A stretch of DNA of 56,526 bases from a virus (IMGVR_UViG_3300040806_002135:1-56526); one strand, 5' to 3'. Shown: positions 6,011 through 13,058, counted from the first letter of the stretch. A program made the numbers and translations. The notes: generated from the sequence alone by a model not told the origin.

Positions 6011-6692
6011 GGCCTGCTACTACCTCCGCACCTCCAGCGCCACGAACGTTGGTGGCGATTCCGACGTGCGGCAGAAAGCCGCCATCGACAAGTACGCCTT
6101 CCAGCAGGATCTCACGCTGGTGCGGGGGGCCTACGACGCTGCCGTCAGTGGCAGTGACCCGATCCATGAGCGTCCAGGGCTGACCGACCTGCTCGACTGG
6201 ATGACCAAGAACCACATCACCCTGCTGCTGGTGGAGGACTCCTCCCGCTTCAGCAGGGACCTGATGGTGCAGGAGATCGGACACCAGTACCTCAAGTCCC
6301 TCGGCATCCAACTGGTTCCGGTGGACTCCCCCGACTCCTTCACGGAGGACAGCGAGGACCCCACCCGCACCCTGATCCGCCATGTGCTGGGGGCGATCCG
6401 GCAGTTTGAGAAGACGCAGGTCGTGCTGAAACTGAAGGGGGCCCGTCGGAGGGCACGGGGTTCCAGCGGCAAGCTAACCCGCGCTGGCGTAGGCAAGTGC
6501 GAGGGGCGGATCTCTCTGGAGGAACGCTACCCTGGCATCACGGAGCGGATCTACCACCTCCGTGAGGAGCGCAAACTCAAGTGGGCGGTGATCCCCCCGC
6601 AACTCTGGGAGGAGGGATTCACCAGCGAGGTAGGCACACCGATCAGCGTCAGCAGGCTCCACGCCCTGCACCGTGCGGCCTTGCGGCGCTAA
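5970..6692 (+). CDS. Serine recombinase (resolvase/invertase family)
   Basis: The 240-residue protein opens its catalytic domain with EACYYLRTSSATN; Ser22 in the Y-x-R-x-S position is the probable nucleophile. DVRQKAAID, LLVEDSSRFSRDL (about residues 77-89) and IRQFEKTQVVLKLKGAR match the resolvase core and the start of the long E helix. The C-terminal part (LEERYPGITERIYHLREER...) is a short DNA-binding region, so it is a small resolvase-type enzyme and not a large integrase. The ATG at 5970 has AAGGAAA upstream; an ATG at 5991 is an alternative. It lies last in its operon, directly before repeats that could be its targets (6771-6996). Confidence 0.8.
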   Translation: MKNSTTTMKNKPTEACYYLRTSSATNVGGDSDVRQKAAIDKYAFQQDLTLVRGAYDAAVSGSDPIHERPGLTDLLDWMTKNHITLLLVEDSSRFSRDLMVQEIGHQYLKSLGIQLVPVDSPDSFTEDSEDPTRTLIRHVLGAIRQFEKTQVVLKLKGARRRARGSSGKLTRAGVGKCEGRISLEERYPGITERIYHLREERKLKWAVIPPQLWEEGFTSEVGTPISVSRLHALHRAALRR

Positions 6693-6770
6693 CCCCTGCG
6701 GGGCGGCGGCATCATGGCCAGCGTTGGTCGTGTAGTACATTCGTATAATCATTTTTACACGAAACAAAAA

Positions 6771-6986
6771 CCCGCTAGGCCGCAGGAATACTGGTCTTCT
6801 TATTCTTTATATATTATATGTATACATATATATATATATATATATATTATTATTATTATTATTATTATTATAAACGCATACGCGAGGAGCCGTTGGAAAA
6901 TAATCCAACACCACCCCCTCCAACCTACCTACCGCACATGCTTTCTATTTATGTATACATTTCCCGCTAGGCCAGACGGATACTGG
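6771..6986. repeat. Near-direct 24-bp repeats flanking a microsatellite
   Basis: CCCGCTAGGCC..A.G.ATACTGG occurs at 6771-6794 and 6963-6986, with 192 bp between copies. Their position just after the serine recombinase makes them candidate recombination or binding sites. The AT-rich microsatellite lies between them. Confidence 0.55.
6826..6871. repeat. Microsatellite: (AT)11 then (ATT)8
   Basis: An alternating AT run (6826-6847) passes directly into an ATT triplet run (6846-6869). Such long simple repeats are rare in phage genomes. They should melt easily and be prone to slippage. Confidence 0.85.
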
Positions 6987-6995
6987 GCTAGCGGG
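6963..6995 (+). promoter_or_regulatory. Long hairpin CCCGCTAG-G-CCAG
   Basis: CCCGCTAG (6963-6970) and CCAG (6972-6975) pair with CTGG (6983-6986) and CTAGCGGG (6988-6995) across one G-G mismatch, with a 7-nt loop. It includes the second copy of the direct repeat. No T-run follows, so a recombinase or protein site is as likely as an RNA role. Confidence 0.5.
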
Positions 6996-7028
6996 GAGTA
7001 CATTTAATGGTATATGGTAATTACATGT

Positions 7029-7049
7029 AACGATTTAACATCGTTTTTT
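7029..7049 (+). terminator. Probable rho-independent terminator of rightward operon
   Basis: AACGAT (7029-7034) pairs with ATCGTT (7040-7045) around TTAAC and is followed by a T-run (7046-7049, six Ts counting the stem). The stem is short and AT-rich, so it may be weak. Its place after the last rightward gene and before the opposed int gene fits termination. Confidence 0.5.
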
Positions 7050-7063
7050 CCTATACAGCCTGT

Positions 7064-7114
7064 GTACATTCACAGCTGAACATTCCCGAACATTGGCGAA
7101 CATTCAGAATGTTC
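7064..7114. repeat. GAACATT repeats at one-helical-turn spacing, next to int
   Basis: GAACATT starts at 7078, 7088 and 7098, exactly 10 bp apart. GTACATTC (7064-7071) lies before them and the inverted GAATGTTC (7107-7114) after them. They end 3 bp from the int stop codon. In-phase repeats beside int resemble integrase arm-type sites or sites for a DNA-bending factor. Confidence 0.5.
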
Positions 7115-7116
7115 AA

Positions 7117-8205
7117 CTAAAGCAGATCCACCACCCCTTTCGTATCGTCCGACGTAATCATCGCATAGTGCTTGAGCATCACCGCGACGGAATGCCCTGC
7201 AACGTTGGCGACCAGTTCCGCCCTGCCGCCGGACTCCAAGAGCATCTTGGTGATCCCTGCGGCACGAATCCCATGCAGGGGTTTTGGCCCAACGATCCCC
7301 AGTTCGGCGCAGCGCCGCCGGAACACTTGGGTCAGCGCCCATGCCGAGGCATACGCTGGATTCCCATGACCATCATCCAGCCACCACCTCTCCGCTGGTT
7401 TCCGTCTCTTCCGATCCGCCGCCACCAACTGCCGTAGGTGGAGGCCGATGGGGATGCGCCGTTGCTGTCTAGTCTTGACGGTCCACTCCAGTTGGGGGAC
7501 ATCCTCGACCAGGATGATCCCCTCTTCCAGCCGCACGTTGGCTAGCGGCAGGGACCAGATCTCGCCGGATCGCATGACGGCGTACCGTGCCAGCCAGAAG
7601 ATCCGCAGCCAGTCCTCGTTCCCCTTGTTCTGAAGTTCTTCTTCCAGTGCATCCAGTTGTTGAGTCGAGTAGATGCTGGGGTTGCGTTGGAACACCCTGC
7701 GTTTCTTGAGTCGGAGTGGTCGGGGCAGCAGGTTCTGATCGTAGAGCCAGTTGGCAAAGACCTGCAGGCTGCGTTGGTCCTTGGCGACGGTGGCATCGGA
7801 AGCGCCCTTGGAGAGCCGGACGTTGACAAAGCGGGTATTGGCTTCCGCATCAAAGAACTTGATGGAGTGATCCCCATTGATCTGGACCCAGAGAACGATG
7901 GCCCGTTTGTACTCGGTGAGGGTACGGGGGGCCAGCAGGTTTTCCAGGCTATCGATCCAGCGGGAGGCAGCGTTGGCAAAGAGGATGGGTTCGGCTCCCT
8001 CCCCTTGCTCCCCCAGCAGTTTCTTTCGGAGGGCGGCTTCTATTTGATGATAGGTGTAGTCCAGATCTTCCCGTGTGATGGAGGGGTGATCTTCGATGAG
8101 ATCCTTGACGGGGGGTCGTTTCCCAGGCTGTTTCAGTTTCCAGAAGCGTCCGCACCACATCTTACGTCGGACATCGTAGAAGACATCTTCCCTTTGTCTG
8201 CCCAT
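7117..8205 (-). CDS. int: Tyrosine recombinase (phage integrase)
   Basis: The 362-residue enzyme has the full catalytic set: Arg212 (YAVMRSGEIWSL), Lys245 (VKTRQQRRIPI), His311 and Arg314 (LHGIRAAG), His338 (AGHSVAV) and the nucleophile Tyr347 (LKHYAMI). An SAM-like core-binding domain lies at about residues 75-165 and a shorter arm-binding N-terminus precedes it. It would insert the phage at a host attB, probably in a tRNA-Phe gene, given the piece at 18746-18792. The ATG is 3 nt after the repressor stop, so int is probably cotranscribed with it. The attachment core, unusually, is about 10.5 kb away. Confidence 0.9.
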   Translation of the reverse strand: MGRQREDVFYDVRRKMWCGRFWKLKQPGKRPPVKDLIEDHPSITREDLDYTYHQIEAALRKKLLGEQGEGAEPILFANAASRWIDSLENLLAPRTLTEYKRAIVLWVQINGDHSIKFFDAEANTRFVNVRLSKGASDATVAKDQRSLQVFANWLYDQNLLPRPLRLKKRRVFQRNPSIYSTQQLDALEEELQNKGNEDWLRIFWLARYAVMRSGEIWSLPLANVRLEEGIILVEDVPQLEWTVKTRQQRRIPIGLHLRQLVAADRKRRKPAERWWLDDGHGNPAYASAWALTQVFRRRCAELGIVGPKPLHGIRAAGITKMLLESGGRAELVANVAGHSVAVMLKHYAMITSDDTKGVVDLL

Positions 8206-8208
8206 GTT

Positions 8209-8943
8209 TCAATAACTCAACATATGGGACACCCAAAGTAACCTTCCCAATACTCTGAAAGCACTTTCATCAGCTTCAGTCACCGTTTGTTCACGATACT
8301 GTTGATTGTCACTTATTAGAAGAATGGTGTTATCCAATTGTCGCTGGAGTCGTTTGATCAGTAAGGATTCGTACAACTGGATGAGATAAATCCCATCACC
8401 TCGGTACTGTTGATCCATCGTGACAACGACATAATCCCCGCTGGAAATCGTGGGAGACATCGAATCGCCTTCAGCGCAGAAAGCGGCAAGTTTGTTTTGA
8501 TCGAACCTGCGGAAACCCGATTGGTAAATATTGTAAGGGATGGGTAGATGTCCGGTAATGAATCCTTCCTGTTCCACGAAGTTGCCGCCACCCATGCTGG
8601 GGACAGCATCGAAGATTGGGACGGGCACACTGGCAATCGGCTTGCCGTTGCGTTCTTCGTGGACAGCGGAATTCGCGAGGATTTGGAGGGTTTCACGGAC
8701 AGCGTCAGCGGTTAGTTTTTCCCAGTCAGGCTCTTCGCCATCGCCAGACATTAGCCACTTTTCGCTAACAGAGAATAGATGTGAGATCAGACGAGCAGTA
8801 GAACGATCCAAATCTTGAGCGGTTTCAAGTCTAGACATTTTCCGTTGGGAGATACCGATTTTCTTTGCAAATTCAGCTTGAGATAGGTCAACCGCCTTGC
8901 GAACAGACCGAACACGTCTAGCAGATTCAGATACTGGAGTCAT
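8209..8943 (-). CDS. CI/LexA-type repressor with S24 peptidase domain
   Basis: Residues 8-60 form an HTH_3 domain (LSQAEFAKKIGISQRKMSRLE). The C-terminal half is a peptidase S24 fold with Ser161 (GDSMSPTISSGDYVVV) and Lys197 (LLIKRLQ) as the dyad. Such proteins hold the lytic promoters shut and are inactivated by RecA-stimulated self-cleavage. The usual Ala-Gly cleavage pair is not seen; the linker has PSMGGG instead, so cleavage may be altered. It heads the leftward repressor-int unit and faces the operator-rich gap 8944-9208. Confidence 0.85.
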   Translation of the reverse strand: MTPVSESARRVRSVRKAVDLSQAEFAKKIGISQRKMSRLETAQDLDRSTARLISHLFSVSEKWLMSGDGEEPDWEKLTADAVRETLQILANSAVHEERNGKPIASVPVPIFDAVPSMGGGNFVEQEGFITGHLPIPYNIYQSGFRRFDQNKLAAFCAEGDSMSPTISSGDYVVVTMDQQYRGDGIYLIQLYESLLIKRLQRQLDNTILLISDNQQYREQTVTEADESAFRVLGRLLWVSHMLSY

Positions 8944-9208
8944 AATGGCTCAAAAAGAATAGTGTTTTTCCAAAATTGGGCACAACGTTTACTAGCAATG
9001 ATTTGTCTGAAGTACTTCATTTTAACCTTTAAAATGAGTGCTTTAACAAAATTAAACGCATTGTCTAATTTTGTTGTTGCAAAAAAGAACAATGAGTCTA
9101 GAATTGTCTAGACAAAGCTAGTCAACAATATTGACTAACCGTCTAATAAGGTACTAACTCTTTGCTAGACGATCAAGGTATTTCTGAAAAATTTTTGTAA
9201 CATTTTGC
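8944..9208. promoter_or_regulatory. Lysis-lysogeny switch region with clustered operators
   Basis: This is the gap between the leftward repressor and the rightward replication operon. It contains the palindromes TTGTCTAGACAA (9104-9115) and TAGTCAA-CAATA-TTGACTA (9119-9137). Further GTCTA/TAGAC half-sites lie near 9063, 9097, 9141 and 9166. TTGACT at 9131 may be a rightward -35. The exact promoters could not be fixed. Similar half-sites occur at the 660 promoter and near 18820 and 18973. Confidence 0.6.
9010..9043. repeat. Long inverted repeat ahead of repressor gene
   Basis: AAGTACT (9010-9016) and CATTTTAA (9018-9025) pair with TTAAAATG (9029-9036) and AGTGCTT (9037-9043), leaving a CCT loop, one bulged T and one T-G pair. 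It lies in the probable 5' leader of the repressor mRNA and has no T-run. It may be an RNA hairpin or a protein site. Confidence 0.5.
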
Positions 9209-9982
9209 ATGTCTAACTGGGAGTTCTTGTCAGCAAGCCGTCTCAATAGTGAATGTCCGGCTTCGCTGAACTATCGCTACAACGAAGGAATCAAATCCCC
9301 CGACAACGTCTACCAGATTTTGGGAGACGCTGGAGAAGCAGGGATTGAGGCAATCCTTCGCAACCACAGCAGTAGCACCCACCACCCCCACCTAGCGGAG
9401 GCGGAGGTGTGGGCAACGATCAAGCGCCGGTGTGAGGAAACCGGCGTAGAGGCCCCCGCTGATGAGGACGTGGTCCGTGTAATTGCTGCGGTCGAGCAGT
9501 TCCAGCCTGCCACGGACTACGTTCTCAGGAGTTCCCAGGAGAAGATTCTTCTGGAGACACCCAGATTACCGATGCCTGTGATTGGTTATCTGGATTTCCG
9601 TGGTGAGGAGGGAGGAGAGGTGGTCATTGATGACGTGAAGGTGTCCAGCGCCAGACTGAGTAAGCCCAAGCCGGAATGGATTCTCCAGTTGGGCGTATAT
9701 GCGTTGGCAGTGAAGATCTCGCATGGACTTTCCTCTCTTCCTCGCACACGGATCATCTTTCTGAACCGGAGCAGCAAGCCGTCTTGTTCGGTATTGGAAG
9801 TGGAACACACGGTGGAATCGCTCTCCAACATCTTTCTCCGCGCCAGCCAGATCCAACGCTATCTGGAATTGGACTGGTGGCCACCCAACCGCAGTTCACA
9901 GTTCTGTAACGAACGAAACTGTGCTTTTTGGTATCGCTGCCACAGCGATCACCTCATCCCTTATTCAGAAATCGTCTCATGA
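9209..9982 (+). CDS. Cas4/RecB-like PD-(D/E)XK nuclease with Cys cluster
   Basis: The 257-residue protein has the nuclease core GYLDFRGEEGGEVVIDDVKVS (about residues 126-146), i.e. the D...D-x-K signature of the RecB/Cas4 family. One early cysteine (C16, SECPASLNYRY) and three late ones (C233, C238, C244, CNERNCAFWYRC) match the 1+3 pattern that binds a 4Fe-4S cluster in Cas4 and AddB. A likely role is DNA end resection in phage recombination, beside the Sak4-like ATPase and SSB. No CRISPR array or other cas gene is present. The ATG at 9209 has no clear ribosome site. The gene heads the rightward operon and overlaps the next as ATGA. Confidence 0.7.
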   Translation: MSNWEFLSASRLNSECPASLNYRYNEGIKSPDNVYQILGDAGEAGIEAILRNHSSSTHHPHLAEAEVWATIKRRCEETGVEAPADEDVVRVIAAVEQFQPATDYVLRSSQEKILLETPRLPMPVIGYLDFRGEEGGEVVIDDVKVSSARLSKPKPEWILQLGVYALAVKISHGLSSLPRTRIIFLNRSSKPSCSVLEVEHTVESLSNIFLRASQIQRYLELDWWPPNRSSQFCNERNCAFWYRCHSDHLIPYSEIVS

Positions 9983-10251
9983 ATTTGAAGCGATGCCCTC
10001 ACTGCCACCGTTCCCTGCGGGGCAATTACAAGGATTCGATCTCCTCCCTGATCAAAGGCTTGGGGATCACCAAAACCAAGTTTGCCGAAGATCTGGGAAC
10101 CAGCCGTTGGTTGGTACACCAGTGGATCAACGGGAAAGTCAACCCTGGACAGGAGTACATACACAGAATTGAGGAAGTCTACAATTTCGTTATACGACCA
10201 AGCTACCCACCGGAAACAGGTTCGGGCCAGCATCACTCGGCAGTTGAATGA
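9979..10251 (+). CDS. Zinc-knuckle plus HTH DNA-binding protein, 90 residues
   Basis: Translation is coupled to the nuclease by ATGA. The N-terminus RCPHCHRSLRG has a CxxC knuckle. Residues 15-65 form a Xre-like HTH (LIKGLGITKTKFAEDLGTSRWLVHQWING). It could be a Cro-like regulator of this switch or a replication factor; its position right after the switch favours a regulator. An upstream in-frame start would lie inside the nuclease gene and is rejected. Confidence 0.65.
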   Translation: MNLKRCPHCHRSLRGNYKDSISSLIKGLGITKTKFAEDLGTSRWLVHQWINGKVNPGQEYIHRIEEVYNFVIRPSYPPETGSGQHHSAVE

Positions 10252-10511
10252 ACGCCGCCGACGATCAGGTCTTGGGCCTCTTCCAGAGGAACCGCGAACT
10301 TATATCTCAACGGAAAGCCCGGAAATCACGATCACTCCAGCAGGTATGGGAGCATTCCACCGGCTGGTTAACTCCTTCAGAGAGGGAACTTCTGGAGGAA
10401 AATGACCGTCTACCCGATGGATATCGGACAGTAGACGAGAGAAAGCGCGGGTATCGATTGACCCAAGCAAAATTCAAGGAGATCTGCGATGGCAGCAAAA
10501 TTATTGGATGA
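10248..10511 (+). CDS. Hypothetical protein, 87 residues
   Basis: ATGA couples it to the HTH gene. The protein is very basic at the N-terminus (RNRELISQRKARKSRSLQQ), then has LTPSERELLEENDRLP and a C-terminal RLTQAKFKEIC. It looks helical and DNA-compatible, but no family is recognised. Its end overlaps the start of the ATPase by 23 nt. A longer frame at 10082-10405 runs across it and is rejected. Confidence 0.5.
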   Translation: MNAADDQVLGLFQRNRELISQRKARKSRSLQQVWEHSTGWLTPSERELLEENDRLPDGYRTVDERKRGYRLTQAKFKEICDGSKIIG

Positions 10512-11250
10512 TTTGATCCGTACCGGATTCAACCATCAGGAACCATTTCTGGTGATCAATGGTCGCCCAGGTGTGGGGAAGTCCACGCTTCTGGCGAACC
10601 TGCCGGATCATCTGATTTTCAATTATGACTTAGGCTTGGGCGAGTTGAACGCCCGTTCGATTGACATGAGTGAGCAGACGTTTGAGGACCAACTGTCCTT
10701 ACTGGAGCAGGTATCTCAGAGGCAGGGGGACATCAAGTGGGTTTGCTTTGACTCAGCAGACAAGATGGAGGTGAAGATCCAAGAGTCGGTCTGTCGGGAT
10801 CATGGTTGGAGCAGCATTGAGGAGCCCGGATATGGCAAGGGCTACATGTACGCCCGTGAGAAGAACGCCAAATTCCTGCGCTACACCAAGAGGTTGCAGC
10901 AGAAAGGATTTGGGATTGCGATTTCCTGCCATGCGGCCATCCGCTCACTGAACGAGCCCCATCTGGGCGAATCCTACGATCTGTACACCAGTAAGTTGCA
11001 CAAGCACATCGCGGCGGATCTTTATGAGGCCGCAGACGCAATCCTCTTTGCGACCATCAAGACATCTGTCCAGAAGAAAACAGGGGATTTCGGCAAGAAG
11101 ACCACCCAGAACGTAGTCAGTGGGGAGCGTATCCTCTACACGCAACCGATGACCGGTGTGGAAGCCAAGAACAGGTTCAACCTCCCATCGGAAATCCCGC
11201 TAGATGCAGAAGCCCTACTCAACCTCATCAGTGAAAACCGCAATCAATAA
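10489..11250 (+). CDS. Sak4-like RecA-fold ATPase (AAA_24)
   Basis: The 253-residue protein starts with a P-loop, INGRPGVGKSTLL (residues 23-35). A Walker B-like IKWVCFDSADK lies near 82-92 and GFGIAISCHAA near 140-150. This is the layout of phage Sak4/AAA_24 proteins, which act with SSB in single-strand annealing or strand exchange. AAGGAG lies 8 nt before the ATG. The SSB-like gene follows immediately and the pair is typical of phage recombination modules. Confidence 0.75.
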   Translation: MAAKLLDDLIRTGFNHQEPFLVINGRPGVGKSTLLANLPDHLIFNYDLGLGELNARSIDMSEQTFEDQLSLLEQVSQRQGDIKWVCFDSADKMEVKIQESVCRDHGWSSIEEPGYGKGYMYAREKNAKFLRYTKRLQQKGFGIAISCHAAIRSLNEPHLGESYDLYTSKLHKHIAADLYEAADAILFATIKTSVQKKTGDFGKKTTQNVVSGERILYTQPMTGVEAKNRFNLPSEIPLDAEALLNLISENRNQ

Positions 11251-11259
11251 GGAGATCTC

Positions 11260-11772
11260 ATGATCACAGCCGTTGATCCCAGTCGCTCATCCGACACGTT
11301 TGAGTTGCAGCCGAAGCTACCGGCAGGAAAGCACATCCTCCGTTGTGTGCGGCTGTTGGAGGCAAGGAAGGATGGGAGCCACTACACCGACAAGGATGGG
11401 GATCGGAAGTGTCTGGCCATCTTTGAATCGGATTCCTACCCGAACCACGAAGGAATTTTCCAGGCAGTGTATGACTCGCGTCATTCGATTACAACAGATC
11501 GGGATTCCAAGCTAGGCCGGACAGCCAGGTTTGTTGGGCAGTTCATTCATTGTGCTGGCATCCCGCAGATCTCAACGCTGGAAGAAATGGTCGAGTTGAC
11601 GGCCCATGCGAATGTCGTCCACAAGGGTGAGTATGTGAACATCAAGGAGTGGTTCATCCCCTCCTCCTCATCAGGATCACCCAAATCACAAAAGGATCTG
11701 AATGCTCCTGCGACAGAAGATGAGGAGAGCCAGCAGCAGGGCCAACAAAATCCTGACGACGTGCCGTTTTGA
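11260..11772 (+). CDS. Single-stranded DNA-binding-like protein
   Basis: The 170-residue protein has a beta-rich first 125 residues (PAGKHILRCVRLLEAR..., NIKEWFIP) and a disordered Ser/Gln/Glu-rich tail. It ends exactly in PDDVPF. That acidic tip copies the DDDIPF end of bacterial SSB, which docks host repair and replication proteins. The body differs from bacterial SSB but matches phage proteins encoded next to Sak4. AAGGAGATCTC precedes the ATG. It probably coats phage ssDNA and recruits host polymerase factors. Confidence 0.7.
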   Translation: MITAVDPSRSSDTFELQPKLPAGKHILRCVRLLEARKDGSHYTDKDGDRKCLAIFESDSYPNHEGIFQAVYDSRHSITTDRDSKLGRTARFVGQFIHCAGIPQISTLEEMVELTAHANVVHKGEYVNIKEWFIPSSSSGSPKSQKDLNAPATEDEESQQQGQQNPDDVPF

Positions 11773-11774
11773 CG

Positions 11775-12467
11775 ATGGAGTTCAAGCAATCGCACCGCTC
11801 CAACAAGGCGTATACGGAGGAGCGGTCCTGCGTGGTCTGTGGGAAATCGTTCTTCATGAACGCTGCCCGATCCAAAATGACCTGTTCGCACGAATGTCGA
11901 TACGAGCGTCAAAAAGATCGTCAGAAACAAGTCCGGCGGATGGAACGGGAGATGACAAGGCTGGAGGTGTTGAAAAGACCAGCGACCTGTCTGTTCTGTG
12001 GGACACGGTACATGCGGAAAAAGGCTTCCCAGAAGCGTTGTCCAAGTTGTATCGAAAAGCAGGTAACGAGGATTTCGCAGGTTGAGAAAAAGAAGAGCCC
12101 GACGCAGCAGCAAGCAAGAGTTTTTGAAGGAGAAACGCATCAGTACTTCATGAACTCGTTGCGGGAGGCGGACCTGCGTTCGCAGGAACGGTTCTCAGCG
12201 CGGGTCCAGCACGTTGGAACCATCACCGGAGAAACCCAGTACAAGGAGGAGATTGCAAATTTCCTTTCAAAGGGCGGGAAGGTCCGCGTCATTCCGCCCC
12301 AGACGGAGGAATCCTCCTCCACCATTAGTTCAACATCATTCTCATTCAGTCGTTATGGCGAAACCGGCTCATCGACCTTTGGGCTACCGCAGTTCCTGGG
12401 AGGAGCAGTATGCGGAGCATTTGAAGGCTTTGAAAACAGCGGGGACGATCCAATCTTGGGCGTATGA
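11775..12467 (+). CDS. Zinc-finger protein, 230 residues
   Basis: Two Cys-rich modules are visible: CVVCGKSFFMN...CSHEC (about residues 18-42) and CLFCGTRYMRKK...CPSC (about 71-94). They are separated by a very basic helix (RQKDRQKQVRRMEREM). The rest is charged and then Ser-rich. Zinc ribbons like these are common in phage DNA-binding or host-modifying proteins; the exact role is unknown. A TTG at 11769 overlapping the SSB stop is an alternative start. Its last 113 nt overlap the DUF1064-like gene, so the C-terminus (Ser/Phe/Gly-rich) may be unstructured. Confidence 0.6.
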   Translation: MEFKQSHRSNKAYTEERSCVVCGKSFFMNAARSKMTCSHECRYERQKDRQKQVRRMEREMTRLEVLKRPATCLFCGTRYMRKKASQKRCPSCIEKQVTRISQVEKKKSPTQQQARVFEGETHQYFMNSLREADLRSQERFSARVQHVGTITGETQYKEEIANFLSKGGKVRVIPPQTEESSSTISSTSFSFSRYGETGSSTFGLPQFLGGAVCGAFEGFENSGDDPILGV

Positions 12468-12678
12468 AGCCGTCCGGTTACGGATCGCAGACAAGGGAGT
12501 CTACACGCCAGATTTCATGGTGGTGACCCCAGAGGAAATTCAGATGCACGAAGTGAAGGGCCAACGTCGGGAAGCTGGAATGGTCCGGCTCCGTACCGCA
12601 GCCCATCAGCATCGATGGGCCAGGTTCTTTTTGGTAACCAAAACCCGTGGGAACTGGGTCATCGAAGAGGTTGCCTAG
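12355..12678 (+). CDS. DUF1064-like PD-(D/E)XK nuclease
   Basis: The 107-residue protein MAKPAHRPLGYRSSWEEQY... has the DUF1064 hallmarks: SxxE near the N-terminus (SSWEEQYAEHL), then YTPDFMV and, 13 residues later, HEVKG. This is a restriction-endonuclease-like active site (E...PD...E-x-K). DUF1064 proteins occur in phage recombination modules and may cleave branched DNA. The frame is open further upstream, with a TTG at 12214, but those residues are Arg/Pro-rich and unlike the family, so the ATG at 12355 is chosen. No clear ribosome site is seen. Confidence 0.65.
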   Translation: MAKPAHRPLGYRSSWEEQYAEHLKALKTAGTIQSWAYEAVRLRIADKGVYTPDFMVVTPEEIQMHEVKGQRREAGMVRLRTAAHQHRWARFFLVTKTRGNWVIEEVA

Positions 12679-12974
12679 CACAAAAACAGGGAGAATTGCT
12701 GGGGCCAAGGGCGTGGAGTCGCCTCCATAAAAATAGGACTCCTGATTCATTACGCCCAAAGCGATACACAAGCTGTCTTGGCGGTTCTCCAGATCAGAAA
12801 TGAGACGTAACCGGGCTGGCTTTTCGGGGAAGTAGTTGTTGGGCTCCTCGACACAATTCTATGTGCAAGTCAACTCCACGCGAACTTCCTGCCTAGGAAC
12901 AGGAAGGATTTTTGGGAGTCAGTAACCGAAGCAATATGAGGTATTTATGCTATCTGCCTCTACGCTGCGTCTCA

Positions 12975-13051
12975 TGATTTTTTACCGATGGCGGTCAACT
13001 GGTGACGGCTGTTACCTCGGTCACTAGCGAGGTGTTCCTTTCAAAAAATCA
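12975..13051 (+). ncRNA. Possible structured RNA with three-way junction
   Basis: TGATTTTTT (12975-12983) pairs perfectly with AAAAAATCA (13043-13051). Inside lie GTCA-ACTGG-TGAC (12994-13006) and ACCTCG-GTCACTAG-CGAGGT (13014-13033). GTGAC (13002-13006) is also complementary to GTCAC in the second loop (13020-13024), which allows an alternative pairing. The element could be a cis-regulatory RNA or a DNA site such as an origin. The pairing is seen; the function is inferred. Confidence 0.4.
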
Positions 13052-13058
13052 GCCAGAC

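Larger units (their letters stand above)
6693..7116. other. 424-bp gap between the two recombinase genes
   Basis: The stretch separates the rightward serine recombinase from the leftward integrase and has no credible gene. It contains two 24-bp near-direct repeats (6771-6794, 6963-6986) around AT and ATT microsatellites, a long hairpin, a palindrome TTACATGTAA (7021-7030), a terminator-like hairpin and GAACATT repeats. The base composition is much more AT-rich than the flanking genes. Confidence 0.7.

Noticed and set aside
7657-8241. 194-residue rightward frame opposite int
   Set aside because: It is antisense to a well-supported integrase with all catalytic residues; no ribosome site or recognisable domain.
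10082-10405. 107-codon frame overlapping the HTH and 87-residue genes
   Set aside because: The coupled ATGA chain 9982/10251 fixes the reading of the neighbours; this frame has no ribosome site.
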